Shown: piece by piece, positions 46,590 to 58,829 of the stretch
How positions within the stretch are numbered: the first letter of the stretch is position 1
Layout: each line of letters starts with the position of its first letter
Source: Takakia lepidozioides
Taxonomy: Eukaryota > Streptophyta > Takakiopsida > Takakiales > Takakiaceae
NCBI GenBank assembly: GCA_030704615.1
Contig: CM060733.1
Coordinates: 8,556,001 to 8,620,000 of the forward strand
Length of the DNA: 64,000 nucleotides
Direction of reading: 5' to 3'
Translations under genes and position numbers: made by a program
Notes under the pieces: generated by a model
The model's database searches: none
What the model was told of the DNA's origin: nothing
What the model saw: only the letters and a program-made list of their open reading frames with translations

Positions 46590-49500
46590 ATGGAAGATTC
46601 CATAGTCGAGAGTTCCACCTATAAGTTCAGATCGCCGGATCCTCAGGCCTGGCGTCCCGACCATACAGCCAACTTCAGGTGGGATTTTTCAGCCATGTAG
46701 CCTTCTCCACTCTTTCATTCAGAAGGAATTCTCACTCTCCCAAGAGCGCCTTCCCGTATGCTGACAGAGAGCTCGACTGTTGAGGCCAATAAACACTACT
46801 TTATCCCATTTGTAACTACCTGTAGCAATGGATACCTTCGTGGGTGTTCAAAAGTCCAAATGAGGTGTTCCCTGATCTCCTGATCCCATAGTTCCGATCG
46901 CGCATACCAAGGTAGTCCAAAAGCGATGGAGCTCTTTCTACCCCTGTGAGTAAATTGAAGTGTTGGTGTCCTGTAGGTTGTTAGTCTTGACCGAGAATTT
47001 GCATTTCAGCAAGTGGACTGCATCTATCCCCATTTCATGTGCAAAGTTTTCCGAACTGCAAAACGAACTTGTTTCTCACATGTTTCCTTACTCACCTGCT
47101 GAAGCCCATCCTTTTCATGATAGAAAGACCAGGTGGTTTGCAGTCATAATTAGTTTCGGTGTAGTATGTTACTCTACAGTTTTCGAATCTTCATCATCAT
47201 TTCTTCCACCAGGCTGTTTACCTGCAGTTATGCCTAGGTATCCACTGAAGTATTATGTCTATTAAGTCTATGAACTTGTTTGACCACATCTTTTGGTTAA
47301 GAGGCCTGATCTGTAATACAGAACTGCTCAAAGATCAGCTTAGGAGGTTATTATGTGTTCCTTGTCACCTGACCATTGGAGGATGTACTCAAGGGTTAGT
47401 AACTTGGGCCTTGTGTGAGAACAACTTAGGGAGCTTTGTGTAAACTTGCCTGGCAGACCTGATACCCTTGGCCTGAATATCTCAGCATGGCTAGTCTGAG
47501 CTGCAGGATGATGCACCTGTAAACCCATTTTTCTGCACTTAGTGGAACTCTTTTTATGTTTCTATTGTAGCATTTACGGTTCCTAGTTCCACTTATTTCC
47601 TGATCATCTCTCAATGAAGTTGAGCAATTGTAAGTTGAAACATAATCCCAGAAGTCGTCTTGGATGACATCTATGTCTGACTCAGCTCGGTTACTTGCTT
47701 CTTATCTTTAGCTTGTTGGTCCTTGGATCTTGTAGAGATTTACATGGTAGAGTCCAAAATTGTCTTGTACCGTTTCCAGATTTCATCCAGCAAAAATCCT
47801 CCCTCCTGTCGATGGTGACCAAGGCATCCGAGTCATCTGAGTCATCAACAGCTACCTTTTACACCAAGGTCCCTTCAAGTACCTTGTATCAGTTTTGTAC
47901 AAGGTAGTCATAATCTGGGCTATAGGTGATTTAATGGAAGCCTCTTTGTCTAGGCACATGTTTTATTCACCTATATTATGTTTGTGTACTTGGGTAGCTG
48001 CCAGGCTAATCAAAAGCAGAGTTTTCTGGTGATCCAGGTCTATGAATGATTCTAGCGTGACTTTGGGCACACTTGAAATATCCAAGAACCTACTTGAAAA
48101 TGGATGGTTATATTCTTCTAAAGCGTATAAATTGAGGCATGCTGTTGTTGGGAAGAACGTAGTGGTTGAAGATGATTCGAAGACGAAGATTCGCTGGATT
48201 GCATTTCCTGGCACTCACAACCATGAAGACTTCATCACCGATTCCAAGTTTGGAGAGGTTGAACTCACTTCCCTGAAGCCAAGTGAGGAGGGTCCCAAGC
48301 AGCACTATGGCCATGGCTTTGAAGGGCTCCATGACAATGTGGCCAACCCTGTGCTTGTGCACAAGGGATTCCTAATGCGATTTTTGAAGATTATGGAGAG
48401 TGACACACTGTGCAATGCTGTGAAGGTTTGGATCTAATTCTCATCAGTGTTGCTCTAAATATATCAGATTTTACATGTACATCAATCACAGCAGATTTGC
48501 AAAATCAGTGAAAACTTAACATCTAATGAATCTCGAAGGATTTTTAATGGTGCAAGAACTTTGCTGTCCTAAAATCAAGCCTTGTGGTGATATTGAGTGC
48601 AATTTCCTCAATGTTTCTTACCCTTTGAACTAAGGAGCCTCTGTTAGTTATACAGACTCGCACCTTAGTATGGCAAGCATACGCCTTGCCTTTCTCAGTA
48701 GAAATTACGTTGATCGGGCCATGAAGATTGGAGGTCTGCCAGCAAATGCTGTTGAGGTGCGGGAGTTTTTTCTGTTTAGGAGTATGCCAGTCCATCCAAG
48801 AGTGAAGAGTGCTATTTAAACTGTTAAATGCAGGAGAATGACACCTGGAAAAACAACGGAATGAAGTATATAGTCTTTACAGGCCACTCACTTGGTGGAG
48901 CAATTGCGGTGCTGGCCACAGCTCAACCAACAGAAGACAGAAATTATGGTGTAAACTCAATCAATGCAAAGATAAGTAAGCCATGCTGTCTCACATATGG
49001 TGCGCCCTTGATTGGTGATGCGAAGCTGGCAGAGGCCGTACGCCGTGAAGGCTGGGAAAGGCAGCTATGCCATGTTGTGTCACGGCATGACATCGTCCCC
49101 CGCATTCTCCTTGCCCCCCTCACTTCATTGGACAAGCCATTGAAGGCCGTGATTCCATTTTGGCTGAGACAGATGATGAAGGACAAGCGTAATCCAGAAG
49201 CCCCAGATCAGGTTGATGCACACAACTTGGAGTTTGCTACTGCTGTACAAGGTGGGACACAAATTGGCTGGCTTTTGTCTTGGTTTATAAAGCCCACTGA
49301 TGATAGACCTGATCAGGGTGAGGCACGCAACCTATTACGTGTTGTAATGGAGGGGGCTGGAAAGGTGGTGATGGCAACCTCAACAGCCTTCTCAGTGTTG
49401 AGTTTTTGCAAGAATGTATTCAAAAACAGCCCCTACAGGCCATCTGGTACCTTCATCTTTTGCAGCAAGTCTGGGGCAGCAAGCCTGGACAATCCTGCCA

Positions 49501-51042
49501 TAGTCCTTCAGATGCTACATGTCACAATGCAGGAGCTAGATAACAGTCCTGGTGATTGGATCTGCGAACATATATAATATGATGAACTGGTGACAGGGAT
49601 GGAAGAGGTGAACAATGTGGACACTTTGGTAACCATGGCATTGTCAGAGACAAAATCACCTTTACAGATTGCAAACCTGCTGCAGCTTGACATCATTACC
49701 AAGGGAGTTCAGGTGAAGTTCTTCTTTTTCTCCTTTTTTCCTTTCACTGTGTGACTGGCAAGTTCCACGACAGCCACACAGCTATTGGAGCAGCCATGCT
49801 GAAGTCAACGTCATCCTTTGTAGTCTGATGGTAAATCCAACCCATAAATTAGCAATCAATGACTTGTAGCCTGATTGTTGTCAGCTTTGTGGGTGGTCTG
49901 GTCATTCCGGTCATAGTGTCGTGTAGTGGGAGAACCAGTGTCACACAGGACAATGCCCTCAAGGGTAAAGCATAAACGACATCAATGGCAGGGGAATGAT
50001 GATGGAGAATGTCCTCCCTAGCCTGATGTTCCCCTGCACAGCCATTCAAGCCCAAGACATTCCTATTTAGTATGAGGACGAAGGCCCTGATGAGATGAGT
50101 TCTGTGACAGAATATGAACCATTTGGTCAGGCATCTCTCTGGGTCCTCACTACATGTTAGAGGATGTGGCAGTGGATGCTGTTTGATGAAGGTAGTGCTC
50201 AAAGGTAGGAAATATGATATTCATGAAATAACTTGACTCTCTCTTAAGAAAGGACCTTTGATTTTTGATCCAGCATCTACAACTTTTCAAGTCATTCCAG
50301 TGGGCGGAGACAACTAAGCAGACGCTTCGCTATCAATAGTGCAGGTCGCCTCGCCAAATTCAGAAAGGTGCTTGTGGCCATGATTGAGTTGGAGTGGTTT
50401 AAAATGGAATGCGAGGAGCAAGGAGTGTACTACTATGATGTGTGCAGGGGGAGGGGAGCAGCTCATGGAAGTTTCGAAGGCTAATGTTTTGGCAGCCATG
50501 AAGCACCCATGGTGCTTGGTAACTTCTGGGACGAGACAATGGAGATGTATGAGCAAAAGCTGCTACCTGATAATTTTCAAGCCCAAAACAAATGGGTCAA
50601 TCATGGCCACTCGTACCGTTTGTTGGTGGAGCCTTTGGACATTGCCAACTATTATCGTCTGGGCAAAGACAAGGACACTGGCCATTACATGAGGCCACAC
50701 CACTATGCAATCTTAGAGAAGTGGTGGACAGACAAGAGGGGAAACAAATTCCACAAACCTGGAAGTTTGACACGAGACTCACAATTGTGGGCCAAGAAGG
50801 AAAAGGCAGAACAATATCTGACAGACACAGTGAATGATGGTGTGCAGGGTGGTAAGGAACTTCGCAAGTTTGAGGAGGATGTTCTGGCTCAGTACCAGGA
50901 AATGAAAATTGCTGACGACCTGAAAAAGAGTAGCTGGAAGGAGTGGTGGCGCAGGTATCGGAAATCGCTCCCTGCAAAATCTGACTTAGCAGAACGATTT
51001 GACTCATGGTTGTTTTATAAGGAAGGCAACGCGTGTGGGTGA
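46590..51042 (+). pseudogene. EDS1: EDS1/PAD4-family lipase-like immune regulator, apparently disrupted
   Basis: EDS1-family proteins form heterodimers that relay TIR-type immune-receptor signals. Exons 46590-46678, 47712-47903, 48038-48425 and 48834 onward join in phase. The lipase-like domain has VFTGHSLGGAIAVLATAQ (nucleophile Ser at 48888-48890), YGAPLIGDAKLAEAVRREGW, VVSRHDIVPRILLA and SPYRPSGTFIF-LQMLH. The EP domain, unique to this family, has IELEWFKMECEEQGVYYYD, LGNFWDETME-LLPDNF and VEPLDIANYYRLGKDKDTG, ending at 51042. Damage: an in-frame TAA at 49575-49577 precedes the conserved YDELV, and between about 50447 and 50510 the homologous sequence (SKANVLAAMK) lies in another frame, needing two compensating shifts. 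A 45-nt intron (49552-49596) could bypass the stop but would delete YDELV. The junction between 49712 and about 50300 is unresolved. Family identity is firm. Whether it is a pseudogene or contains sequencing errors is open. Confidence 0.8.
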
Positions 51043-51872
51043 TCTGTTTCAGCCTTATCGGTAACAGCAGCTATATCCATGGAATTTTTCATATTGCATT
51101 TCTTACACTCTTCTCTAGTGGTACAATTGCAATATAACTCGGAAAAGGTATCAAAACACTCCCCAGTGACCAACTAAGCTAATCCTGCAAGCCGTCTCAA
51201 GGTTGTTTGTTTTCCGCTACCCTGGTCGAACCAGTGGTACAAGAAAGCTGTTTGATGTGATGAGTTGACACCCAGACAGAGATAGAGTTTAGCTCTCCTC
51301 TATTGATAAGTTGGGATCTTCATGGGTGAGGCACATGCAAGCCATGTTCAGGACAGGTACGTCAAATGTTTTATGTATAGTATTTTACACATGCTAGGGC
51401 TGTGTGATCAAAACTGTATATACGGAATGGACGCTGTGGGCTAGGGAAGTTGACGAAGTAGCATCAGTAGGCACTAATAGCTATGCCCTCTGCAGCCCAA
51501 CAATTCATCGTGAAACTGCACATGGCAGAAAGAGATGTGATACTCCTGTTGGCTTTGGTTGTACTACGACAACTGTCCAAAGCTCTGCATACCCAGGATC
51601 GCAACATGAGGGCGTGGACCAGCGCTTAAGAACTGAGACACCTGAATTACTTGTGAGGTCTTCAGAGGGGCCAACAGCTGTCTCTACTTGCTTGCTGGAT
51701 GAGTATTTTCCCCAGGTGCAAAATCAGTGGCTACAATTGCATTGCAATTGATCGCCACCCAAGGTTGCTGCTCCTCCATGAAGGCCCTGTCACAATGGAC
51801 AAGTGCAAGATGATGTAACCTTTCAACTTAGGCCTCTTTTCCACATGGTCAAGGAGGATTAGACGAGATGGA
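51043..51872. other. Sequence downstream of the EDS1-like gene
   Basis: A 115-codon plus frame (51404-51751) lacks a recognisable domain. Presumed 3' UTR and intergenic DNA. Confidence 0.3.
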
Positions 51873-51888
51873 CTGATTCAAGACAGAT

Positions 51889-52200
51889 AGAGGAGAGGAA
51901 GACTCCTGCCGAAGCAGGCACAACTTATGGTGTCACTGAACCCCAAAGGGCTACTGCCGTCCATTTGGATGGTGGACACCTTTTAATGGCCGTAACCGGG
52001 GCAATGCAGTTCCCCAGACCTCCCCCAAGGAGTCCTCAGGTACCCCACACATTTAAGTGACCGGTTAAAACCAGGACCCCTTTTTTATAGCTGGATTGGC
52101 TATAATGGGTGACATCCAACATACACCTATGTGGCTTTTGAACCCGCGACTACCTGTATGGCGGCCTTTCTGCCCTAACCACTGGGCCATCTGTTGGATG
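51889..52200 (-). mobile_element. tRNA-derived SINE with 16-bp target-site duplication
   Basis: Read on the minus strand, the element starts with a tRNA-like head. The A box TGGCCCAGTGGTTAGGGC is at about 52190 and the B box GGGTTCAAAAGCC about 45 bp later. A 230-bp body follows, then a tail able to pair on itself (GCCTGCTTCGGCAGG). It is flanked by CTGATTCAAGACAGAT (51873-51888) and CTGATTGAAGACAGAT (52201-52216), identical at 15 of 16 positions, which defines the ends. Related tails are at 20633-20692, 37540-37600 and 43621-43715. It would be transcribed by pol III and mobilised by a LINE. Confidence 0.85.
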
Positions 52201-52526
52201 CTGATTGAAGACAGATGCCTCTCAGACTCCCCCTCGAGAGGTCACGTGTGGTAGTAAAATGGACTCCCCTGCTACTGTCGCAACCAGTCAAGTAAAACTA
52301 TCAAAATCCCCCAAAATACAGCAGGCAAAACATGTCTTTGTGTGCCCATCAACATGGAAAAGACACCTTAAGGATCTTCAATCACTAGATTGGACAGCGC
52401 ATTGTGATCGTAGTGCCCTGTATCCCAATCCCTGATTTTTCAAGGAGATAGATCATTATTTGACTGTCCAGGCCAATGACAATTTTGGCAGAAAAGATGA
52501 TATGTAGCTTTAACAACAGAGTAGGA

Positions 52527-55500
52527 TCATAGAAAGGAAGGAGTTGCATAAAGAGTAAGAGCATACTGATGTTTGCACAGACTGGGCATGTGGAAAACAA
52601 CTATGTATTTGCAGGTCGGAGCCTCCTGGATTAAGTTGATCAATGCCCTCCCTTTTTCTGAGCACACAAACCTCACCTGCCATAACAGCAGCCAGCTTCC
52701 AAACAGAAAGCACTGACAAAGTTGACTAACACAAGCCGACATTTCTCTGAATGCTGGAGATCAGCTAAAGTTTGCTGAAGCTGAGTCATACATCTATGCA
52801 CGCAGCAGAAGAACTGAATCAGTCACAGTCAGTGTAACTTCTAGTGCAGCACTGGCTTGTTAGAATTCCTACTTTTGATTGGACATGACGCTTGGTTATG
52901 GCCAATTACAGATCAAGCCACGCAAATTTCTGGCCAAGGCGTCCCTAGATACTTAAAAGCCGCTAATATGAATATCACGAGGCAATGGCCCAATGGCTGA
53001 CCTTCCAGTGTACACTCACGTGGATTCGACCTGAGGACAGTGGAGTCTGAATCACAAGGCAATGGATTGATGTGGTAATGACGCCTTTTAATAGTGGCTG
53101 CTCCTAACCCTCCTAGCTGTCTTCACAATGGAAACTTAATATACATACGAAAAATGGATAACAGGAAGACGTAGGCACCTCTGTCTCGCGGGGCTTGTTT
53201 GTCAGATCACAACGGGTTCCGTTTGTGTACAGGTGTGTATGATATCTACCCTCCCGTCCACAAGATCATGTCAATCATACTAGCAGCTCATAGAAGAGGA
53301 TGGGGCATGGTAGGGATGGGCGATGAGAAGGAAGCAGACTGGGGTCATTGGCATCACTTCAGGTTGATAGAAAAGTGGACCTACCTTTGTACATCCAGAT
53401 AGGTTCCAATCAACTATGTACAATAGGATCCATGTGAAAAGAAAGAAGGAAATGAAATGGTAACTTTAAGCGTCCGCGGAAAGCTCAAAGAGCTTTTAAG
53501 ACAAGAGTAAGCAAGAAACAAGAAAGAGAGAGGGGCCACAAGCAGCCCAAAGGCAACTATTGCTCAAGGGATTGTCTAGATCTCGTAGTAGAGAGGGCAG
53601 TGAAAGAAGAAATGTTCTTGAAGAAGAAAGGAACTTCAGAATGTCAAAAAGGAGGCCTGAGAGCTTGCCCATGAGAAAGGAGTGCGCAGTCTTTTTGAGG
53701 TGGAAAGGTGCATGTGCATGTACCAACTGCTCCACTTTCAGGCGGCTATGATAAGGCAGTGATCCAAGAGACCCACTCAATCAATAGGTTGGAAATTCAT
53801 GGGCAATTCTTTAGCGAGGTTGCCCCTTTTCAAAGATGAGAGAAAACACCATTGAGAGCTTACCTTTCTGCAGCTCTCTGAGAACCAGCATCTTTTTGAA
53901 GAGAGGCACTGGGAGATGCCCGGTGAAGAGCTGCTGTAGCTTCGGCATCAAAATTCCCCAGGATGAATTCTTGCACTATCTGCAAACACACAATGCTGCA
54001 TGTTACTACTGGCATTCTTTCCAGCAGATATTTAAACAGGAAATGTGCACAGGTATCAATCATCCTCATTTGCTTTTCTACAGTGGAAATGGTCTAGAAA
54101 CATTAATCATGTAAAACCAGTTAACTTCTAGTACTAGAACCCTTGGACACGCCACGGATATGGGGACGAAAGGCTGTCAGGAACACCTTGACATTGGACC
54201 CGACAGAAAATCTGCAATCTTATGTCGCCTGTCATTTTTTCTTAATGAACTTGAGGAGAGCACTGGCCAGCAAGGAAACAACCACAAAATGCAGATCGCC
54301 AACCATCCACAGGATTTAATAAATTCCAATGTTTGGACAATCTGTCAAACGATATTATAGGTATCTATCCCCTGCAAAACCTGCTCCTAAAAAATATGCG
54401 ATTGAATACAAATCCTCCAGTTTGCAAGTGCTGTGTATATTACCTCTCTACATATCACCCTGCCTATTCATTGTTGTAAGCTTCAAATTCAAGTGATGAA
54501 GGAGGCTCTGAAGAAATAGGCCACCCTTAAGAGAGGATTGCTTTAATTTAGCTCCCCAAAGTGTTAGTCCTGGAGGTTCTGCAATGATATCAAAGTGGCA
54601 CAGTTGCCGGATGGGAAAGCAATACACACATCTTGTGGGAGAAAGGAAGTGAGATTAATTTGAGTGAGAGGCAAGAAACTTACCAGTTTTCTGTGGCCTC
54701 TGGCGGTTCTTTCTCTGAGAGGTAACATTGTCTGCCGGACTAGGGTGAAGAAATATACTACTGAACCATGTTGAATATCAGGTCCCCAAGTGCTGACAGG
54801 AGCCTGAACAAATCGTCATTTCAGCAGCCTTAAGGAAGTACATTTGGCTCACCTGTTGAGAGCTCACATGCAATGCTTTGCTACCTTTCCACACTAACAC
54901 CCTTAAAACTACAAACTTTTGAGTGCCTGGTGATGCCCAGTGAGTCTCACCATTTCATGTCACTATTACAGAGCAAGTACCATTAATGCTATGTAATCGG
55001 ATAGAGGGTTTTACTTACCTTATTGTCATGAATGTGAAATTGCCGAAAATGACCGTTGTAGCAAAGTTCGTAGATCCACCACCCCTCATTCTTCGAGGCC
55101 ATAACAATACTACCGTCAATAAGCCATTTTTTCACCATTAGGTTTTACACTGGGCCACTAAGTAGTTTAGAGATGTGCAAGTGAAAGCGTCATATGCAAA
55201 AGTCTCAACAGGTTTCCTCTTGACAAGTGAGGACCCAAAAGTTGGGCTCCAAACCTGGAATGAATTGGAGGCGCTTCTGATTTCCTCCTTCTTGCATATT
55301 GTAAACATCTGTGTTTGGTCTTTGTGCACACACTGGTTGTCGGGCATAGCATGCCGATCATGACCTTGCACCAGAGTGATTGATACCAAATGAAGCATGA
55401 AGAAAAAAGCAGGGAAAACCAATGAAGTGCAATAGACATACCCGACGAAAACATGTGTCTTTCAGTCCATCAAGCAGGTCTTCAGGGGACTGCTGCTTGG

Positions 55501-57004
55501 AGCGCTCTGCCTCAGCGGAGCCCATGCTGCTGATATTTTGCTGGCCCTCCTTCACAATCTGGGTGTGGCCAGACTTAGGTAAATTGCAACAGAACTGTTT
55601 CCCATGTCCGTCAGTCATGAGAATTGTTTCCTGGCCCGATGCCTGCCAACCATTTACACTGGTGTGGTGAGCATGTAGAGTTGTGATGATGCTCCCGACC
55701 CTCTTTCATGACAGCAACAATTCAGACATTGGAGATATCTAACAAACACTGCAGAGTGAGAGAGTTAAACAAGTAAGGAACTGAAATACACCGGAAGGAC
55801 AGGTAAGTCGCTGGGGTGAAACGCAATTTTGTACTTGGGGTCTTGCACACTGTGAAGGATTTCCTCCACTGCAATGCACTTCCACCACATTTGTCAGCCA
55901 TTCCTGCAAAAAGCACGACGCATCGAAAACCGAAACAGCCCACATAACCCAGCAAGTTCGGTTTAGCATTCATTTGAAGTACTTCATACGATTGAAAAAA
56001 GGAAATGGGATTGACAGAAGTGTTCTCTCTAATTGAAGGAGCCGATGGAGAGACCGCTAGGGTCATGAGCTGCCTAAGACCATTATGGCCCAAGACTGGA
56101 TTCTTCAACTCATATGAACCTAGTACTTTATGCGCCCACATGGTTTCACCAAGCATGGATGCGGAGAACTGAGTAGCAAGCGAACAACTCATCCCCCAGA
56201 CAATTCATGAATGTCCACTGTAAATTCCCTTGGGCGACGCCTTTGTAAGAGGTTCTTACGGTTTGGAGGTAATCATGTCGAAACCAAATCCCACAATGTA
56301 AGAAAAAACAATTCTGACGACGACCCCAACACGATCCCAACACGATCTCAGATGCCTGATCAGCTATGCAGCCAACAGTGTGCAAAGTATTTCGATTCAA
56401 CTGCATCTTTGGACATCTTCCAAAAGTCTTCGAAGTTGTTGACTGAACATTGCCCAATTCGGAATGTTCCCATAATTTCCTTAAAATGTAGAATCCGCTG
56501 GCAGTACGTGGGGAGGTGATCCGCCCCTTCAACACTGGCTTTGCGAAGATCCAGATTTTTGGCTCACCTACCAAATTGGCTTGACTGAAGCATAAGTTAT
56601 TATTCTGAGGCAAATCTGCCGTGGAGATTTTTCGACTGCCCCGAACTGCGGTGGCAAATGTGTCCTTCACAGAATGGGACATAATCTGATGAAAGCGACA
56701 CTATGAAGCTTTATACCAAAGCCATTGAGAATTCCGACCTAAAAATGGCTAACCTCTCAAGAACGCATTGTCCTGCCCTCAAGTTGCAGGAAAGGCACCC
56801 TTTCAACGATCTTTGACCCACCGCCTCCTAAGAGAAATCAAGGTTCCCATCGTGGAATCCAAAACCCAATCAGGTGCTCACAGATGAAAACACAATACCA
56901 GGCTGGGATGACAGGATGCGGTCCGCGGCAGCTCCATGAAACCCAAAAGCGATCAAAACAAAACAGGCGGCAGCCATGTGCAGCACAACAGTTGCAGCCT
57001 CCAT
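52527..57004 (-). CDS. OS9: OS9 ER lectin of the ERAD pathway
   Basis: Seven minus-strand exons join in phase: 56882-57004, 55792-55878, 55442-55642, 55019-55090, 53864-53979, 53179-53245 and 52527-52676 (about 271 residues; plant OS9 is about 280). OS9 recognises trimmed mannose on misfolded glycoproteins in the ER lumen and delivers them to the HRD1 ligase. Exon 1 is a signal peptide (MEAATVVLHMAAACFVLIAF). Exon 2 has DPKYKIAFH. Exon 3 has the start of the MRH sugar-binding domain (GHGKQFCCNLPK, QQNISSM, PEDLLDGLKDTCFRR). Exon 4 has EGWWIYELCYNGHFRQFH with the tandem Trp that contacts mannose. Exon 5 has IVQEFILGNFDAEATAAL. Exon 6 has YHTHLYTNGTRCDL and exon 7 VRFVCSEKGRAL-APTCKY. The exon 2 acceptor is the least certain; the others have good GT-AG sites. 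LINE debris lies in intron 5 upstream of exon 5, outside the coding frame. Confidence 0.93.
53455..53760 (-). mobile_element. LINE 3' end in an OS9 intron
   Basis: Reverse-complement sequence aligns with 13640-13995: AGAACATTTCTTCTTTCACTG, CCTCTCTACTAC-AGATC, a CTTTCTTGTTTCTTGC tract and the AAAGCTCTTTGAGCTTTCC-GCGGAC tail. This confirms a dispersed LINE family whose short 3' ends sit in introns. It lies between OS9 exons 5 and 6. Confidence 0.6.
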
Positions 57005-57263
57005 AGCCTCACCTCCAAGCTGTATGATCCTGCTGCCAACCATTCTGTGTTCCAGGCAGGGGATGCACGAGCATTGTCTTTTCAAAACGAAGTGACTGTT
57101 TGAAATTGGCATCGAATGAGGTCCAGGGGTCAAACCTTCTTGCTATCCTTATCACATTGGAGGTTGCATATTTTACATATTCTTTGAAGATCCAGAGATG
57201 TGCTTTGGTGAAACGAATGCTAGAAAAAATTGCGAGCAGCACATTCTCTCTCTCTCTCTCTCT

Positions 57264-58128
57264 TTAACCCCTAAAGGACGAGCTAACTTTGGGGAGTTTT
57301 CCCAAAAAGTGGGCCATACCCTCCATTGCTAAGCTGTAACTTCTTAACCCCTTACATCCAGCTGGATGAACCGTTCCATTCCATCCCTACCTACTACATG
57401 AAGGTCCTCAGAAAATTGTAGCACTTTTGACAGTTCCATTTAGTAGATTATAACAAAGATAAAGATAAAGCTTCTTTAAATGTCGAGTGAATTTACTGAG
57501 CCTACTGCTCAACACACAGGCCACCGAGGGCCCAATTATAACAAAGAAAATTGGCCAAGTTGAAACCATGAAAAAAAAGAAAATTGCTTTGACCATGCAA
57601 GTTTGGTGATTTTACATTTTTTCTTGAAGAAATGGCCTCCAGAATCCGGATAAGGGGCAACCAGCAGGTCATCTCCCAGAATCTCAGACCAAAATACCAA
57701 AAATATGGGGGGGCTGCTTTGTATGTGAAATCTGGGGATAAATTATCTTGTTTTGGCTTCTTTCCCAAGTACACCCATGAGGTGACCTTTGTTTCCAATT
57801 CCTCTCGTAAGTAAGTGCATAGTAACATTTCATGGTGCCTTGTCCAAAAATTTTGGCATCATGATAAATTTTCAGCCCTAGATGTTATCTTGAAGATTGC
57901 CCATTTGGCTGCCACGTAGGCAGGTCAATGGTGCTCTAACACTTTCATGAAACCCCGGCACTTTGCAAATTCTAGGGAGCAGAGGTTTTATGATTTTTTG
58001 GCGCTGTAAATTCCCACATGTGCTCCTCTCTGACATCTACAATTCATCTTCAAGGTTCACTGGGAATTGGAGCGTGGCAAGTAATCTGACGCGACCCGAA
58101 ACGGGTCGCGTCGTCTTTTAGGGGTTAA
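57264..58128. mobile_element. piggyBac-like non-autonomous element with TTAA flanks
   Basis: TTAA at 57264-57267 and again at 58125-58128 bound an 857-bp segment. Its ends are CCCCTAAAGGACGA on the left and, as reverse complement, CCCCTAAAAGACGA on the right (13 of 14 match). Insertion at TTAA with C-rich ends is the mark of the piggyBac superfamily. No transposase is encoded. Near the right end is a perfect 11-bp-arm hairpin (58088-58112), a subterminal feature. Confidence 0.65.
58088..58112. repeat. GC-rich perfect hairpin followed by T-run
   Basis: The arms GACGCGACCCG and CGGGTCGCGTC enclose AAA, and CTTTT follows closely. It resembles an intrinsic terminator, but in this eukaryotic context it is better read as the subterminal inverted repeat of the piggyBac-like element. 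Confidence 0.7.
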
Positions 58129-58829
58129 TCTTGGGTAGAATATTTCATGTGCGATAAAGTGATTTTTTCCTATGTATGTCCTGAAATTGTCAAGTAGACA
58201 CTTGCTACAAAATTCATTCCCTGGCCTAGGGCCTTGTGGGATTTGCTGTCATGTGTTGGTTTAAATCTATGGTTCAGAACCCTAACCCTGCAATTTAGTG
58301 CTCATTTACAAAGGTTGTGTAAGCTGCTACCTGAAACTACTACAGTGTCAAGCACACAGCTCACCAAGCTCTGCCGGCTGCGGCTAACAAGATTTAAGCG
58401 CAGCCTAGCCTTCATTAAGCTGGTCGAGCTTCCTTTGCATTTATAGGGAAGCTTTAGCGTTGACACAAACAGGATATTTACACTTAGCCCTTAACTGTGC
58501 TTTGCAAATACTTCTTGTTATGTGAATAGATACATGCGTCGCAAACTGGTCTGTCTCAAACTTTCAAGGTTCTGTGTAATATCACACCAAGTTTACTATT
58601 ACTCTTGCAATCTTTCACTTGCTTAGAAATGCATGTTGGACAGCGATAGCAAGCGTGAAGACCTGCTTCTCACCTTGCACATCTTCACTAACACGCATTC
58701 TGTTGGATGTGGTGGTTTTTGGGACGGGCGCAGGTGAGGGTCCTTCACTTTTCATGGATTTCTAAGCTGTATGTGTAAGTTTTGCTACAGAGTACACTAA
58801 ATAGATGATGGAAATCAACATGAACCATC

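Noticed and set aside
48650-48762. Possible extra exon in the EDS1-like gene
   Set aside because: Although bounded by AG and GT, its phase does not fit the neighbours, while exon 3 joins the GHSLGG exon directly in phase.
54685-54805. Possible extra OS9 exon (APVSTWGPDIQHGSVVYFF)
   Set aside because: It is open and has a GT donor, but OS9 proteins have nothing between the WW exon and the VQEF exon, which already join in phase.
58088-58120. Bacterial-type rho-independent terminator
   Set aside because: The hairpin plus T-run looks like one, but the surroundings are eukaryotic and it sits at the mirrored end of a TTAA-flanked element.
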